Shown here piece after piece: positions 56,308-64,000 of a stretch of 64,000 bases of DNA. The translations under genes were made by a program, and so were the position numbers. Position 1 is the stretch's first letter; each line of letters begins with the position of its first letter. Source of the DNA: Nitrospirota bacterium. GTDB taxonomy: Bacteria > Nitrospirota > Thermodesulfovibrionia > Thermodesulfovibrionales > JdFR-88. The notes below the pieces were generated by a model. The model was not told the DNA's origin and searched no databases. It was given only the letters and a program-made list of their open reading frames with translations. The stretch spans positions 186,001-250,000 of the forward strand of contig JAKAKS010000022.1 of assembly GCA_021813405.1 (NCBI GenBank), written 5' to 3'.

Positions 56308-57100
56308 CGGAAACGCGGCGGCCCCTGTCATACCCGTCCATAGCAGGGCGCAGGTCCGCTCCAACAGGCAATTAAACCCGGCACATTATCTCGTTACAGT
56401 AAAGCCTGAAAAGGAAATACCCATGCCAATGCCAGGCCAGTTCTTCATGGTGGGGCTGCCCGGCAGGCTGGACCCGCTTCTAAAAAGACCTTTCGGGTTG
56501 TTCCGTCACGAAGACGGACTGTTAAGCTTCATGTACAGGGTGCGCGGAAAGGGCACGCTTATAATGAGCGGGCTTGTACCCGGAGACACCGTGGAAATAC
56601 TTGGGCCACTTGGAAATCATTACCCCTTGCCGGAGGGGAAATACCGCATAAGAAAACCACTGCTTGTGGCCGGCGGCACCGGGGTTGCCTCTCTGCTTCC
56701 GCTTCTTCGCGAATTGAAGAAAAATTCCATATTCGTGTACGGCGGCAGAAACAGGGACGAGCTTCTGTGCATTGACGAAGTGCGCGGGCTTGCCGGGGAG
56801 TTTATCGCCGCCACGCAAGACGGTTCAGAAGGCGTGCGGGGCACGGCAGTGGATGTTGTGACAGACCTTATTCGCGGCAGGGACAAAGACGGCTTTCTGC
56901 TCTATGCGTGCGGGCCTGCCGGGATGCTTAAGTCGCTTCAGGGGCTTGGCCTTCAGGGGTATTGCGCCATGGAGGAGAACATGGCCTGCGGCACAGGGGT
57001 ATGCCTGGGCTGCGCCGTGAAGACCAGCACCGGCTACAAAAGGGCATGCACCGAAGGGCCGGTGTTCGATATAAACGAGGTGGTATTTGAGCGGTTCTGA
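56291..57100 (+). CDS. pyrK: Dihydroorotate dehydrogenase electron-transfer subunit PyrK
   Basis: FAD and 2Fe-2S subunit that passes electrons from dihydroorotate to NAD. The beta-barrel FAD domain has GQFFMVGLP and RPFGLFRH, the nucleotide domain VAGGTGVASLLPLL. Cysteines in ENMACGTGVCLGCAVKT and KRACTEG ligate the cluster. The start is TTG at 56291 inside greA; the first ~25 residues look non-conserved, so a later start is possible. It overlaps pyrD by 14 nt. Confidence 0.93.
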   Translation: MRSASSGNAAAPVIPVHSRAQVRSNRQLNPAHYLVTVKPEKEIPMPMPGQFFMVGLPGRLDPLLKRPFGLFRHEDGLLSFMYRVRGKGTLIMSGLVPGDTVEILGPLGNHYPLPEGKYRIRKPLLVAGGTGVASLLPLLRELKKNSIFVYGGRNRDELLCIDEVRGLAGEFIAATQDGSEGVRGTAVDVVTDLIRGRDKDGFLLYACGPAGMLKSLQGLGLQGYCAMEENMACGTGVCLGCAVKTSTGYKRACTEGPVFDINEVVFERF

Positions 57101-58022
57101 GCTGAATCTTTCCGTAAATATCGGGCAAAAATTGCCCCTTAAAAATCCGGTGATGACCGCATCGGGCACTTGCGGGTACGGCGCTGAGGTTGCCCGGTTC
57201 TACGAACCGGCGAGGCTGGGCGCACTTGTACTGAAGGGAATATCCCTTACCCCATGGCCCGGAAACCCCTGCCCAAGGATTACCGAGACCGCCTGCGGGA
57301 TGATAAATTCCATAGGGCTCCAGAATGTGGGGCTGAAGGCATTCATAAAAGAGAAGCTGCCCGTTGCAAAAGCACTTGGCAGCCCCATAATAGCCAACAT
57401 CCTGGGCGGCTCCGCCGGCGAGTACGTAAAGATAGCCCGTGCGCTGGAAGAGGCCGGCGTGGACGGGATAGAGCTGAATGTTTCATGCCCCAACGTGAAA
57501 AAAGGCGGTATCGCATTCGGGCTGGATTTAAAATCCTTCACCAAACTTATAAAGGCCGTACGCAAGGACATTAGCGGCCCGGCTATTATCGTGAAACTTT
57601 CCCCCGGCGCCCAGCCGATAGAGGCATTTGCCCGCGCCGCGCAGGAAGAAGGGGCGGACGCCGTCTCGCTGATAAACACTGTACCTGCCATGGCCATAGA
57701 CGCGGACTCCAGAAGGCCGCTCATCCGGAACATCGTGGGCGGACTTTCCGGCCCTGCAATAAAACCCATAGCACTGTGGCTTGTATATAAGACTTCCAAG
57801 GCCGTAACCATACCGGTAATAGGCATTGGCGGCATCAGGACCGGCCGGGACGCAATCGAGTTCATATTGGCCGGGGCAAGCGCCGTGCAGGTAGGCACGG
57901 CCTCCTTTGTGGACCCTGCCGCACCGGTGCGCGTGCTGGAAGGCATTGAAGGCTACATGCGGGAAAAGGGGATAAAAGACATATCGGCCCTTGTGGGCGG
58001 GCTTGTCACGGGATGCTCATAA
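57087..58022 (+). CDS. pyrD: Dihydroorotate dehydrogenase (class 1B catalytic subunit)
   Basis: FMN TIM-barrel enzyme of pyrimidine synthesis (311 aa). The catalytic cysteine is in ELNVSCPNVKKGG, with the N-terminal NPVMTASGTCGYG and C-terminal GIGGIRTGRDAIEFILAGASAVQVG phosphate-binding block. The start is TTG with ACGAGG upstream. Partner of pyrK, NAD-linked type 1B. It overlaps the SAM-hydrolase gene by 10 nt. Confidence 0.97.
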   Translation: MSGSELNLSVNIGQKLPLKNPVMTASGTCGYGAEVARFYEPARLGALVLKGISLTPWPGNPCPRITETACGMINSIGLQNVGLKAFIKEKLPVAKALGSPIIANILGGSAGEYVKIARALEEAGVDGIELNVSCPNVKKGGIAFGLDLKSFTKLIKAVRKDISGPAIIVKLSPGAQPIEAFARAAQEEGADAVSLINTVPAMAIDADSRRPLIRNIVGGLSGPAIKPIALWLVYKTSKAVTIPVIGIGGIRTGRDAIEFILAGASAVQVGTASFVDPAAPVRVLEGIEGYMREKGIKDISALVGGLVTGCS

Positions 58023-58810
58023 CCCTTACAACCGACTTCGGGAACAAAGACGGTTTCCCCGCCCAGATGAAGGGCGTGATACTGGGGATGAACCCCGATG
58101 CCCGCATAATAGACATAACCCATCAGATTGCGCCCTGGAACATAGCCGGGGGTTCGTACATACTTAAGACCTGCTGCCGCTACTTCCCGCACGGCACTAT
58201 CCATGTGGCCGTGGTGGACCCCGGTGTAGGCTCCGGCAGGAGAAGGCTGGTTCTTAGGTCCGGCGGGTGGATATTCATAGGGCCGGACAACGGCCTTTTT
58301 TCCCCGTTTCTTAAAGGCGCCGACGAGATAAGGGAAATCACAAACCCGTCGCTTATCCTGCCGTCGCTTCTGGAGTCCGGCCACCATAGCACATTTGAGG
58401 GAAGAGACGTGTTTGCGCCCGCCGCGGGCTGGCTTTCCGCCGACAGGAAGATGCCCATGGCCGAGTTTGGCCCGGAGGTTACAGACCCGGTTATCATCAA
58501 GAATATACATGGCCTCATTTCCTCGGACGGAAGCTTTATAACCGGCGAGGTCCTGCACATAGACCGGTTTGGCAACTGCATAACAAACATTTCCGGCGAG
58601 CAACTGAAAAACAATACCGGGCTGGCCGCAAGCGTTGAGGCGGCCGGGCGCCGGTTTGGGCTGGCAAGGTTCTATGCGGAGGTTTCGGATGCAGCCCCCC
58701 ATGCACTTCTTAATTCCGAAGGGTTTCTGGAAATATTCTTTTTCAAGGGCAACGCCGCCGTAACGCTTGGGTTAAAACCAGGAGACCCTGTAAGAGTAGT
58801 TTTTGCCTGA
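58013..58810 (+). CDS. SAM hydroxide adenosyltransferase (DUF62) family
   Basis: 265 aa of the family that includes SAM-dependent fluorinases and chlorinases; most members hydrolyse SAM to adenosine and methionine with water or hydroxide. TTDFGNKDGFPAQMKGVIL and VAVVDPGVGSGRRRLVLRSG are the catalytic blocks, and DRFGNCITNIS the C-terminal one. It ends the operon; repeat R1 copy B follows 12 nt later. Confidence 0.93.
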   Translation: MLITLTTDFGNKDGFPAQMKGVILGMNPDARIIDITHQIAPWNIAGGSYILKTCCRYFPHGTIHVAVVDPGVGSGRRRLVLRSGGWIFIGPDNGLFSPFLKGADEIREITNPSLILPSLLESGHHSTFEGRDVFAPAAGWLSADRKMPMAEFGPEVTDPVIIKNIHGLISSDGSFITGEVLHIDRFGNCITNISGEQLKNNTGLAASVEAAGRRFGLARFYAEVSDAAPHALLNSEGFLEIFFFKGNAAVTLGLKPGDPVRVVFA

Positions 58811-58821
58811 TTTCGGCTTTT

Positions 58822-59043
58822 CTTTTTATATGTTCCATCCGTTCCGGGATTTCCTTTTGTTTTTAGCCAGTTGGGCCTGATTTTTTTTGTTCCGTATGTT
58901 CCATCCGTTCCGGACTGCCTGGAATCATTTTTAGCAGACCATCTTTTCAAAGAGCATGAAACCCGCGCAACAAGGAGGGGCCCCTCATATGCCGCCCCAT
59001 CATAACCCGGCACACCATGACATTGTCAATATGACATATGTCA
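58822..59043 (-). repeat. Dispersed intergenic repeat R1, copy B
   Basis: Read on the minus strand: GACATATGTCATATTGAC, AATGTCATG, CCGGGTTA-G and GGCGGC, boxA-like TGCTCTTTGAAAA (near 58955), three GGAAC units (plus-strand GTTCC at 58889, 58898, 58907, exact 9-nt pitch), AAAACAAAAGGAAATCC, two further units at 58832 and 58841, and GGAACATATAAAAAG. It starts 12 nt beyond the DUF62-family stop codon. Best preserved copy. 59044-59229 to its right has no gene. Confidence 0.85.
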
Positions 59044-59229
59044 CCCTGATTCACCATCAAGGAAAATAAAAAACCCCCGTTTGTCCCGCAGGGATGCGGT
59101 GTTAGAATAAACCAAGGAGTTTTTTCCGCAAGGCGGCAGCGGAAGTTCATGAAGAGCAATGGCAGCCACTTGTGGCTTGAAATAAAAGCTGTTTTGCCGG
59201 AATATATTTAAAAACGAAAGGCCCCTTAA

Positions 59230-59985
59230 ATGACAAAACGGCTTAAATGGGAAATTGTTATCGGCTTACTGCTGATAGCGCTGTCTGCAATCCTTTTTTT
59301 TGCGCAGGCCATTATATTTCACAGGACAAGAGACACTTTCTTTCACCTCTTGCAGAACCTTGCCTTTCTTCCCATAGAGGTCCTGCTGGTTACGATAATA
59401 CTGGACCGGCTGCTTGCCTTCAGGGAAAAACAGGATGTAATGCGGAAGATCAATATGGTGATAGGCACGTTTTTCAACGAGGCTGGCACGGACCTCCTGG
59501 TCTTTTTCCTCGGGTTCGGGCCTTTGCCCGCCCCCATCAGCAATGAACTGCACACCTCAGACGCATGGGACAACAGCCGGTTTGCCATGGCAATAAACAT
59601 ATTAAGGGCGCATAAGTACCATGTTGACGTGGGGCCGGAGAAGCTGGAAAGCCTGAAGCACTTCCTGCTGGGCAAGAGGGAAGCTCTTTTAACTATGCTG
59701 GAGAACCCGGCCCTTGTGGAACACGACTCCTTTACGGACGCGCTTCTTGCCGTTTTCCATGTGGCTGACGAACTCAGCCACAGAAAAAGCATGTCCGGCC
59801 TGCCTGAAAGCGATTACATGCACCTGGCCGGGGACATCCAAAGGGCTTATCACCTGCTGGTGCTTGAATGGCTCTACTACATGAAGCACCTTAAAAAGGA
59901 ATATCCTTATCTTTTCTCGCTTGCGGTCAGGACAAACCCGTTTGACGCCAGCGCGTCCGTGATTGTAAGACAACAGAATAAATAA
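59230..59985 (+). CDS. Membrane protein of unknown function between repeats R1 and R2
   Basis: 251 aa. Two N-terminal TM helices (about residues 8-30 and 38-60), then a helical cytoplasmic domain with no recognised motif (RAHKYHVDVGPEKLESLKHFLLGKRE, DALLAVFHVADELSHRKSMSG). It is flanked by R1 copy B on the left and R2 copy F on the right. The start is ATG with weak ribosome site. The family is not recognised. Confidence 0.7.
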   Translation: MTKRLKWEIVIGLLLIALSAILFFAQAIIFHRTRDTFFHLLQNLAFLPIEVLLVTIILDRLLAFREKQDVMRKINMVIGTFFNEAGTDLLVFFLGFGPLPAPISNELHTSDAWDNSRFAMAINILRAHKYHVDVGPEKLESLKHFLLGKREALLTMLENPALVEHDSFTDALLAVFHVADELSHRKSMSGLPESDYMHLAGDIQRAYHLLVLEWLYYMKHLKKEYPYLFSLAVRTNPFDASASVIVRQQNK

Positions 59986-59991
59986 AACTCT

Positions 59992-60168
59992 GCTTGACAC
60001 CGGCAGGTCCGCCGCGCCCGCTCCGCTCAACCGCCACGCTCCCCCAGGTACGTCAATGGCTGCAAATCCAGAAAGCAAAAGGGATATGGGGTTCGCTATT
60101 CGGCTCACGCTTTCTCTGAAAGTAAAAGCTATAAGAAACAGACCGGGCTAATAAAAAAATCGCCCTTT
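59992..60168 (+). repeat. Dispersed intergenic repeat R2, copy F
   Basis: The 3' part only: GCTTGACACCGGCAGG, TCCGCCGCGCCC, GCTCAACCGCCACGC (as in the 21.7-kb copy), then CCAGGTACGTCAATGGC and CGGGCTAATAAA (as in the 29.9-kb copy). It begins 6 nt after the stop codon of the unknown membrane protein gene. Confidence 0.65.
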
Positions 60169-60193
60169 CATCTCAATTCTTTTAATATATTGA

Positions 60194-61369
60194 ATGAAAT
60201 GCGATGTTCTTATTATCGGGGCCGGGGCGGCGGGGCTGATGTGTGCGTCCGAAGCCGCCAGGCGCGGCCGGCGGGTGATAATCCTGGAGCATGGCAAGCC
60301 CGGCAGAAAAGTGCTTGTCTCCGGCGGGGGGCGGGCCAACTTCACTAACCTTAATGTATCGGCTGAAAATTACCTTTCGGGAAACCCCCACTTTCCGAAA
60401 TCCGCGCTGGCGGGATTTCCGCCTTCCGCTATCATCCAGTCCCTTGAAAGTCACGGCGTGCAGTCCCATGAAGAGGAAAGCGGAAAAATGTTTTTAGACG
60501 GGCGGGCCCGGCAGCTTCTGGATTTACTGGTGAAGCAATGCAAGGACAACGGCGCGGCCATAATTACGGGTGTTAAAATAGGCGGCGCAAGAAAAAAGGC
60601 CGGGCGGTTTTCCGTAAACATTGAAGATGGACAGTTTGATTCTGAATCGCTGGTGGTGGCAACCGGCGGGCTTTCTTATCCGGAGCTGGGGGCCACAAAT
60701 CTTGGCTTAAAAATAGCGGAGCGGTTCGGGCTGCGGACCACGCCGGTAAGGCCTGCCCTTGTGCCCTTTATATTCAACCCGGAGGACATGAAGAGATACG
60801 GCGAATTAAGCGGCATATCCTTGGAGGCTGTAATCCGATTTGAAAGCAAGGGGAGGAAAAAACTTGTGAGCGGGGAGACGCTTTTTACCCATAAAGGGTT
60901 GAGCGGCCCGGCCATTTTGCAGGCCTCCTTATATTGGACTGGCGGCGGGCTTTCGATAGACCTTTTACCCGGCATGGATTTAAAAAATATGCTGGCAAAA
61001 GACAGGGCGCAAAACACCCGGATGCATAATTACCTCTCCGGCCTGCTGCCCCGCCGGCTGGCCACGAAATGGTGCGAGCTGTTTTTAAATTCAATGCCTC
61101 TGAATCAATATCCGGCCAAGAGGCTTGAAAAGGCCGCCGATGAACTGCATAACTGGGCCATTCAGCCCTCAGGCACCGAAGGATACAAAACGGCCGAGGT
61201 GACGGCGGGCGGCGTGGACACCAAAGAACTTTCCTCCAGGACGATGGAGAGCGTGAAGGTGCCGGGCCTTTTTTTTGCCGGGGAAGTGATGGATGTAACG
61301 GGCCAGCTTGGCGGATTCAATCTGCACTGGGCATGGGCGTCCGGCTTCGCGGCGGGCAGAAATGCATAA
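60194..61369 (+). CDS. YhiN/HI0933-like FAD-dependent flavoprotein
   Basis: 391 aa. The N-terminal Rossmann FAD site is LIIGAGAAGLMCASEAARRG, with VLVSGGGRANFTN after it, the pattern of the HI0933/YhiN flavoproteins (aminoacetone oxidase-like). The C-terminal AGEVMDVTGQLGGFNLHWAWASGF closes the FAD fold. The biological substrate is not known. It overlaps maf by 8 nt. Confidence 0.9.
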   Translation: MKCDVLIIGAGAAGLMCASEAARRGRRVIILEHGKPGRKVLVSGGGRANFTNLNVSAENYLSGNPHFPKSALAGFPPSAIIQSLESHGVQSHEEESGKMFLDGRARQLLDLLVKQCKDNGAAIITGVKIGGARKKAGRFSVNIEDGQFDSESLVVATGGLSYPELGATNLGLKIAERFGLRTTPVRPALVPFIFNPEDMKRYGELSGISLEAVIRFESKGRKKLVSGETLFTHKGLSGPAILQASLYWTGGGLSIDLLPGMDLKNMLAKDRAQNTRMHNYLSGLLPRRLATKWCELFLNSMPLNQYPAKRLEKAADELHNWAIQPSGTEGYKTAEVTAGGVDTKELSSRTMESVKVPGLFFAGEVMDVTGQLGGFNLHWAWASGFAAGRNA

Positions 61370-61970
61370 GGCGCAAAACAGGGGGAAAAAGATAATACTT
61401 GCTTCCGCTTCGGAAAGAAGGAGGGAGATTCTGGGATTGACGGGGCTGCGGTTTTCCGTGGAGGAAAGCGGCGTGGAGGAAACGATGCACGCCGGCATGC
61501 CGCCTCAAAGGCTTGCCCGCCTGCTTTCCAGGCAGAAGGCAACTGCCGTTGCGGAAAGGAGGAAAGGCAAGGACGCTTTAATAATCGCGGCGGACACGTT
61601 CATGGTAATTGACGGCAGGTATCTTGGCAAGGCAAACGATGCCGCAGAGGCCAGGGCGATGCTGCGGGCCTTGAGTGGAAGGCGGCATATCGTTGTGACC
61701 GGCTATACCGTGGTGGATTCGGCAACCGGCAGGCGGGTTTCCGCGGCCTGCGAAACGAAGGTCTGGTTCAGACGGCTTGGCCAGGGCGAGATAGAGGGCT
61801 ATATAAAAACAGGCGAGCCAATAGGCAAGGCCGGGGCGTACGCAATACAGGGGCTTGGCTCTATTTTTATCAGGAAGATAGAAGGGGACTTTTTTAACGT
61901 GGTGGGCCTGCCTTTAGGCCAGCTTGCCATAACACTGAAAAAATTCGGCTTGAGCCCGTTTAAAGCCTGA
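61362..61970 (+). CDS. maf: Maf-like nucleotide pyrophosphatase
   Basis: 202 aa. The N-terminal IILASASERRREIL is the Maf signature, followed by the acidic AADTFMVIDG and GKAGAYAIQGLGSIFI. The family hydrolyses non-canonical or dTTP/UTP-type nucleoside triphosphates. ATG at 61362 is chosen; an upstream start would lie inside the flavoprotein gene. Confidence 0.93.
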   Translation: MHKAQNRGKKIILASASERRREILGLTGLRFSVEESGVEETMHAGMPPQRLARLLSRQKATAVAERRKGKDALIIAADTFMVIDGRYLGKANDAAEARAMLRALSGRRHIVVTGYTVVDSATGRRVSAACETKVWFRRLGQGEIEGYIKTGEPIGKAGAYAIQGLGSIFIRKIEGDFFNVVGLPLGQLAITLKKFGLSPFKA

Positions 61971-62011
61971 TTATCACTGGCGGCCCGCACAAAAGCTGAT
62001 ACAATCTGGAT

Positions 62012-62425
62012 ATGAAAAGGTATGTTCTTTTTGCAAGTCTGCTTGCCGTACCGTTTTTAAATGCCGCATGCCATCATTTTTCGTATCAGCCACAGACCCC
62101 TGTATATTCCGAGCACAAATACCTGGCCCCCTTGCCGGCCGGGCTTGTTATAGGCAAGGCGCCGCTTATTGAAAAAGGCGCGCCTCCGGAAGAGATAAAA
62201 AAGTCTCTTTCGCCCTTGCCGCCGCTTTTGCTCCAGACCGGCAGGCCGGTATACTTTTATAACGGCCTTTATTATTATTTGTGGCAGAAAAGGTGGTATT
62301 TCAGCCGGACAAGGACAGGGCCGTGGTATGAGCTGCAGGTGGAATTCTATCCTAAGGAAACCGTTCTGGTGCCTGCGGGCATAAACGCCCCGGTGATGCC
62401 GTTGAAGTCTTCCATAAGGCCTTAA
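62012..62425 (+). CDS. Small lipoprotein, aromatic-rich
   Basis: 137 aa with a signal and lipobox FLNAAC. The mature part has YFYNGLYYYLWQKRWYFSRT and GPWYELQV, an aromatic pattern seen in some outer-membrane or periplasmic small proteins. No family is certain. It is convergent with the CusA-type gene, only 2 nt away. Confidence 0.65.
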   Translation: MKRYVLFASLLAVPFLNAACHHFSYQPQTPVYSEHKYLAPLPAGLVIGKAPLIEKGAPPEEIKKSLSPLPPLLLQTGRPVYFYNGLYYYLWQKRWYFSRTRTGPWYELQVEFYPKETVLVPAGINAPVMPLKSSIRP

Positions 62426-62427
62426 AA

Positions 62428-64000
62428 TCAGGGTTTTTGGTTCAGACTGCATACAATTGCGGTCTGTTTGTCATCGCACTGCGGCTTGCCAAGCCCCCGC
62501 CCGCGCCAGAACGTGTAAATAACCGGGTAGATTATAAGCTCAAGGATAGTTGATGTGACCACGCCGCCTATCATGGGCGCGGCTATGCGCTTCATAACGT
62601 CGGAGCCCGCCCCGTGGCTGAACATCACTGGTATAAGCCCGGCAAGTATCACGCTTACGGTCATTACCTTTGGCCTTATTCTTTTTACTGCGCCGTTCAT
62701 AACGGCCTCCCGCAGGTCCGCCATGCTGTTCATAAGCCCCTTTTCAAACCTTTCCTTATACGCAAGCTCCAGATACAGGAGCATCACTACGCCTGTTTCC
62801 GCATCCAGGCCGGCCAGGGCTATAAGGCCCACCCATACGGCCGTGCTCATGTTGTAGTGCAGCAGGTATAAAAACCAGAACGAGCCTACCAGCGAAAAGG
62901 GCACTGCCAAAAGGACTATAAAAGATTTGACCACGGATTTTGTGTTAAGGAAGATCAGCACAAAAATGATCAGGGCCGTAAGCGGAATTACCAGCTTCAG
63001 CCTGCTGGCCGTCTCCTGCATGTACTGGTATTCGCCGCTCCACTCAAGCCTGTACCCGGCAGGCAGTACAAGCGGCTTCAGCCTTGCCTGAAGCTCCTTT
63101 ACAAACCCGCCGGTGTTGCCGCCCCCATAATCTATGTAAACGTATGAAACGGGAAATCCGGCCTCGCTTTTAATCATGGAGGGGCCCTTTACGAATTTGA
63201 AATCCGCAAGCTCCCCAAGGGGCACCTGGGCAACGGGCGGGTTGGCATAGCCGCCTGCCGGGGCCATTCCGGGAACTGTAAAGCCAGCCTGCCCCGGCAG
63301 TGACGTTCCGGGTATGCCTGTAGCTCCGGCCTCCATTGCGCCCTGAAGCGGCATGGCCACCGGCACCAGAACGTGTTTCAATTTGTTCAGGTCATCGCGC
63401 AGTCCGCGCTTGTACCTTACGTCCACGGGATAACGCTCCCGCCCCTCAATAGTTGTTGTAAGGTCCTCTCCGCCTATGGCGGACTGGATTATGTCCTGCA
63501 CGTCCACAACCGAAAGCCCGTACCTGGCGGCTGCGGCGCGGTCCACTGTTATATCCAGGAAATAGCCGGAACTTGCCCTCTCCGCATATACGCTTCGCAA
63601 GCCGGGCGCGCCCGTAAGCAGGGCCTCTATCTCCTGCCCGATGGAGTCTATTACGTTTAAGTCCGGGCCAAGTATTTTTATGCCCACCGGCGTTTTGATA
63701 CCGGTTGCAAGCATGTCTATCCGTGTTTTTATAGGCATTGTAAAATCGTTAGAGGTGCCGGGTATCTGCAGCCTGTTGTTCATCTGGTCCTCAAGCTTCT
63801 CAAGGGTCATCCCCTTGGGCCACTGGTTTTCTGGCTTCAAGTTCACAATGGTTTCAAACATCTCTATCGGGGCCGGATCGGTGGCCGTATCGGCCCTGCC
63901 GGCCTTGCCGAAAACAGTGGTTACCTCCGGGAATTCCTTTAATATCCTGTCCTGCAACTGAAGGAGCCTGGAGGAAACCCCTATGGACGCCCCAGGCAGC
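62428..64000 (-). CDS. cusA: CusA/CzcA-type heavy-metal RND efflux pump, C-terminal half (runs off edge)
   Basis: About 523 codons of a ~1040-aa inner-membrane pump; the start lies beyond the right edge. The frame stays open to position 64000. KAGRADTATDPAPIEMFETIVNLKP matches the CusA porter domain. The TM region has LTALIIFVLIFLNTKSVVK, LAGLDAETGVVMLLYLELAYKE and VILAGLIPVMFSHGAGSDVMKRIAAPMIGG. It exports Cu+/Ag+ or divalent metal with CusB-type partners outside this window. Confidence 0.93.
   Translation of the reverse strand, partial: LPGASIGVSSRLLQLQDRILKEFPEVTTVFGKAGRADTATDPAPIEMFETIVNLKPENQWPKGMTLEKLEDQMNNRLQIPGTSNDFTMPIKTRIDMLATGIKTPVGIKILGPDLNVIDSIGQEIEALLTGAPGLRSVYAERASSGYFLDITVDRAAAARYGLSVVDVQDIIQSAIGGEDLTTTIEGRERYPVDVRYKRGLRDDLNKLKHVLVPVAMPLQGAMEAGATGIPGTSLPGQAGFTVPGMAPAGGYANPPVAQVPLGELADFKFVKGPSMIKSEAGFPVSYVYIDYGGGNTGGFVKELQARLKPLVLPAGYRLEWSGEYQYMQETASRLKLVIPLTALIIFVLIFLNTKSVVKSFIVLLAVPFSLVGSFWFLYLLHYNMSTAVWVGLIALAGLDAETGVVMLLYLELAYKERFEKGLMNSMADLREAVMNGAVKRIRPKVMTVSVILAGLIPVMFSHGAGSDVMKRIAAPMIGGVVTSTILELIIYPVIYTFWRGRGLGKPQCDDKQTAIVCSLNQKP

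Noticed and set aside
58822-58920. GTTCC repeats as a CRISPR array
   Set aside because: The units are 5 nt at a 9-nt pitch with no spacers of CRISPR length and no cas genes nearby.

Overview
The window reads as chromosomal DNA of a Gram-negative, dissimilatory sulfur-metabolising bacterium. It carries aprA (adenylylsulfate reductase), lipoproteins with lipoboxes, an M16 protease with a signal peptide, an RND metal efflux pump, a MEP isoprenoid pair (ispDF), CIRCE-controlled groESL, a sigma-54 activator and several multi-domain sensor kinases. TTG and GTG starts are common (tal, rpmE, pyrK, pyrD, the zinc-ribbon regulator, the diguanylate cyclase). This mixture resembles Nitrospirota or Desulfobacterota-type genomes, but that placement is inference; no rRNA gene is present. 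I see no tRNA, rRNA, CRISPR array or transposase gene.

Layout. 0-2.05 kb: aprA with a strong terminator. 2.65-6.3 kb (minus): uvrC, murA, a small membrane protein. 6.7-8.5 kb (plus): SDR protein, DUF2007-like protein, nitroreductase. 8.46-10.56 kb (minus): a compact restriction-modification island (C5 methyltransferase, HNH nuclease, Vsr) that looks acquired. 10.6-18.1 kb: amino-acid permease, PAS-PAS-GGDEF cyclase, ispF/ispD, PIN-TRAM protein, HtrA protease, isochorismatase-fold protein. 18.2-25.6 kb: a complete pentose-phosphate set, tkt-tal on plus facing gnd-pgl-zwf-rpiB on minus. 25.8-34.9 kb: lipoproteins, quinone oxidoreductase-like protein, LOG-like protein, M16 protease and secreted proteins. 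34.9-36.97 kb: groESL with its promoter and CIRCE operator. 37.1-41.7 kb (minus): zinc-ribbon response regulator, rhomboid, DUF523, then a CDF transporter/CopD-like/Fur operon. 41.8-50.7 kb: a dense signalling region with two response regulators (one HD-GYP), a di-heme periplasmic sensor kinase, an NtrC-type activator, a PAS kinase, and a NIT-like kinase preceded by a cyclic-dinucleotide riboswitch. 50.8-52.6 kb: selenium-type LysR regulator, cysteine-less TusA-like protein, frame-disrupted DUF309 gene. 52.6-58.8 kb (plus): rpmE, DUF1385, prfA, prmC, greA, pyrK, pyrD, SAM hydrolase family. 59-64 kb: unknown membrane protein, YhiN-like flavoprotein, maf, lipoprotein, and the C-terminal half of a CusA pump running off the right edge.

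How parts may work together. The pentose-phosphate genes give oxidative NADPH production plus the non-oxidative branch. Cyclic di-GMP can be made (GGDEF protein), degraded (HD-GYP protein) and read (riboswitch) within this window. Metal handling appears twice (CDF-CopD-Fur and CusA).

The most unusual material is non-coding. Two families of dispersed intergenic repeats each occur three times. Family R1 (about 220-240 bp at 2.1, 39.6 and 58.8 kb) has a TGACATATGTCA-type dyad, a boxA-like TGCTCTTTGAAAA, GGAAC units at an exact 9-nt pitch, and a GGAACATATAAAAA end. Every copy lies just beyond the 3' end of a gene, in the same orientation relative to it. Family R2 lies at 21.6, 29.7 and 60.0 kb. 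An unknown membrane protein gene sits between an R1 copy and an R2 copy.
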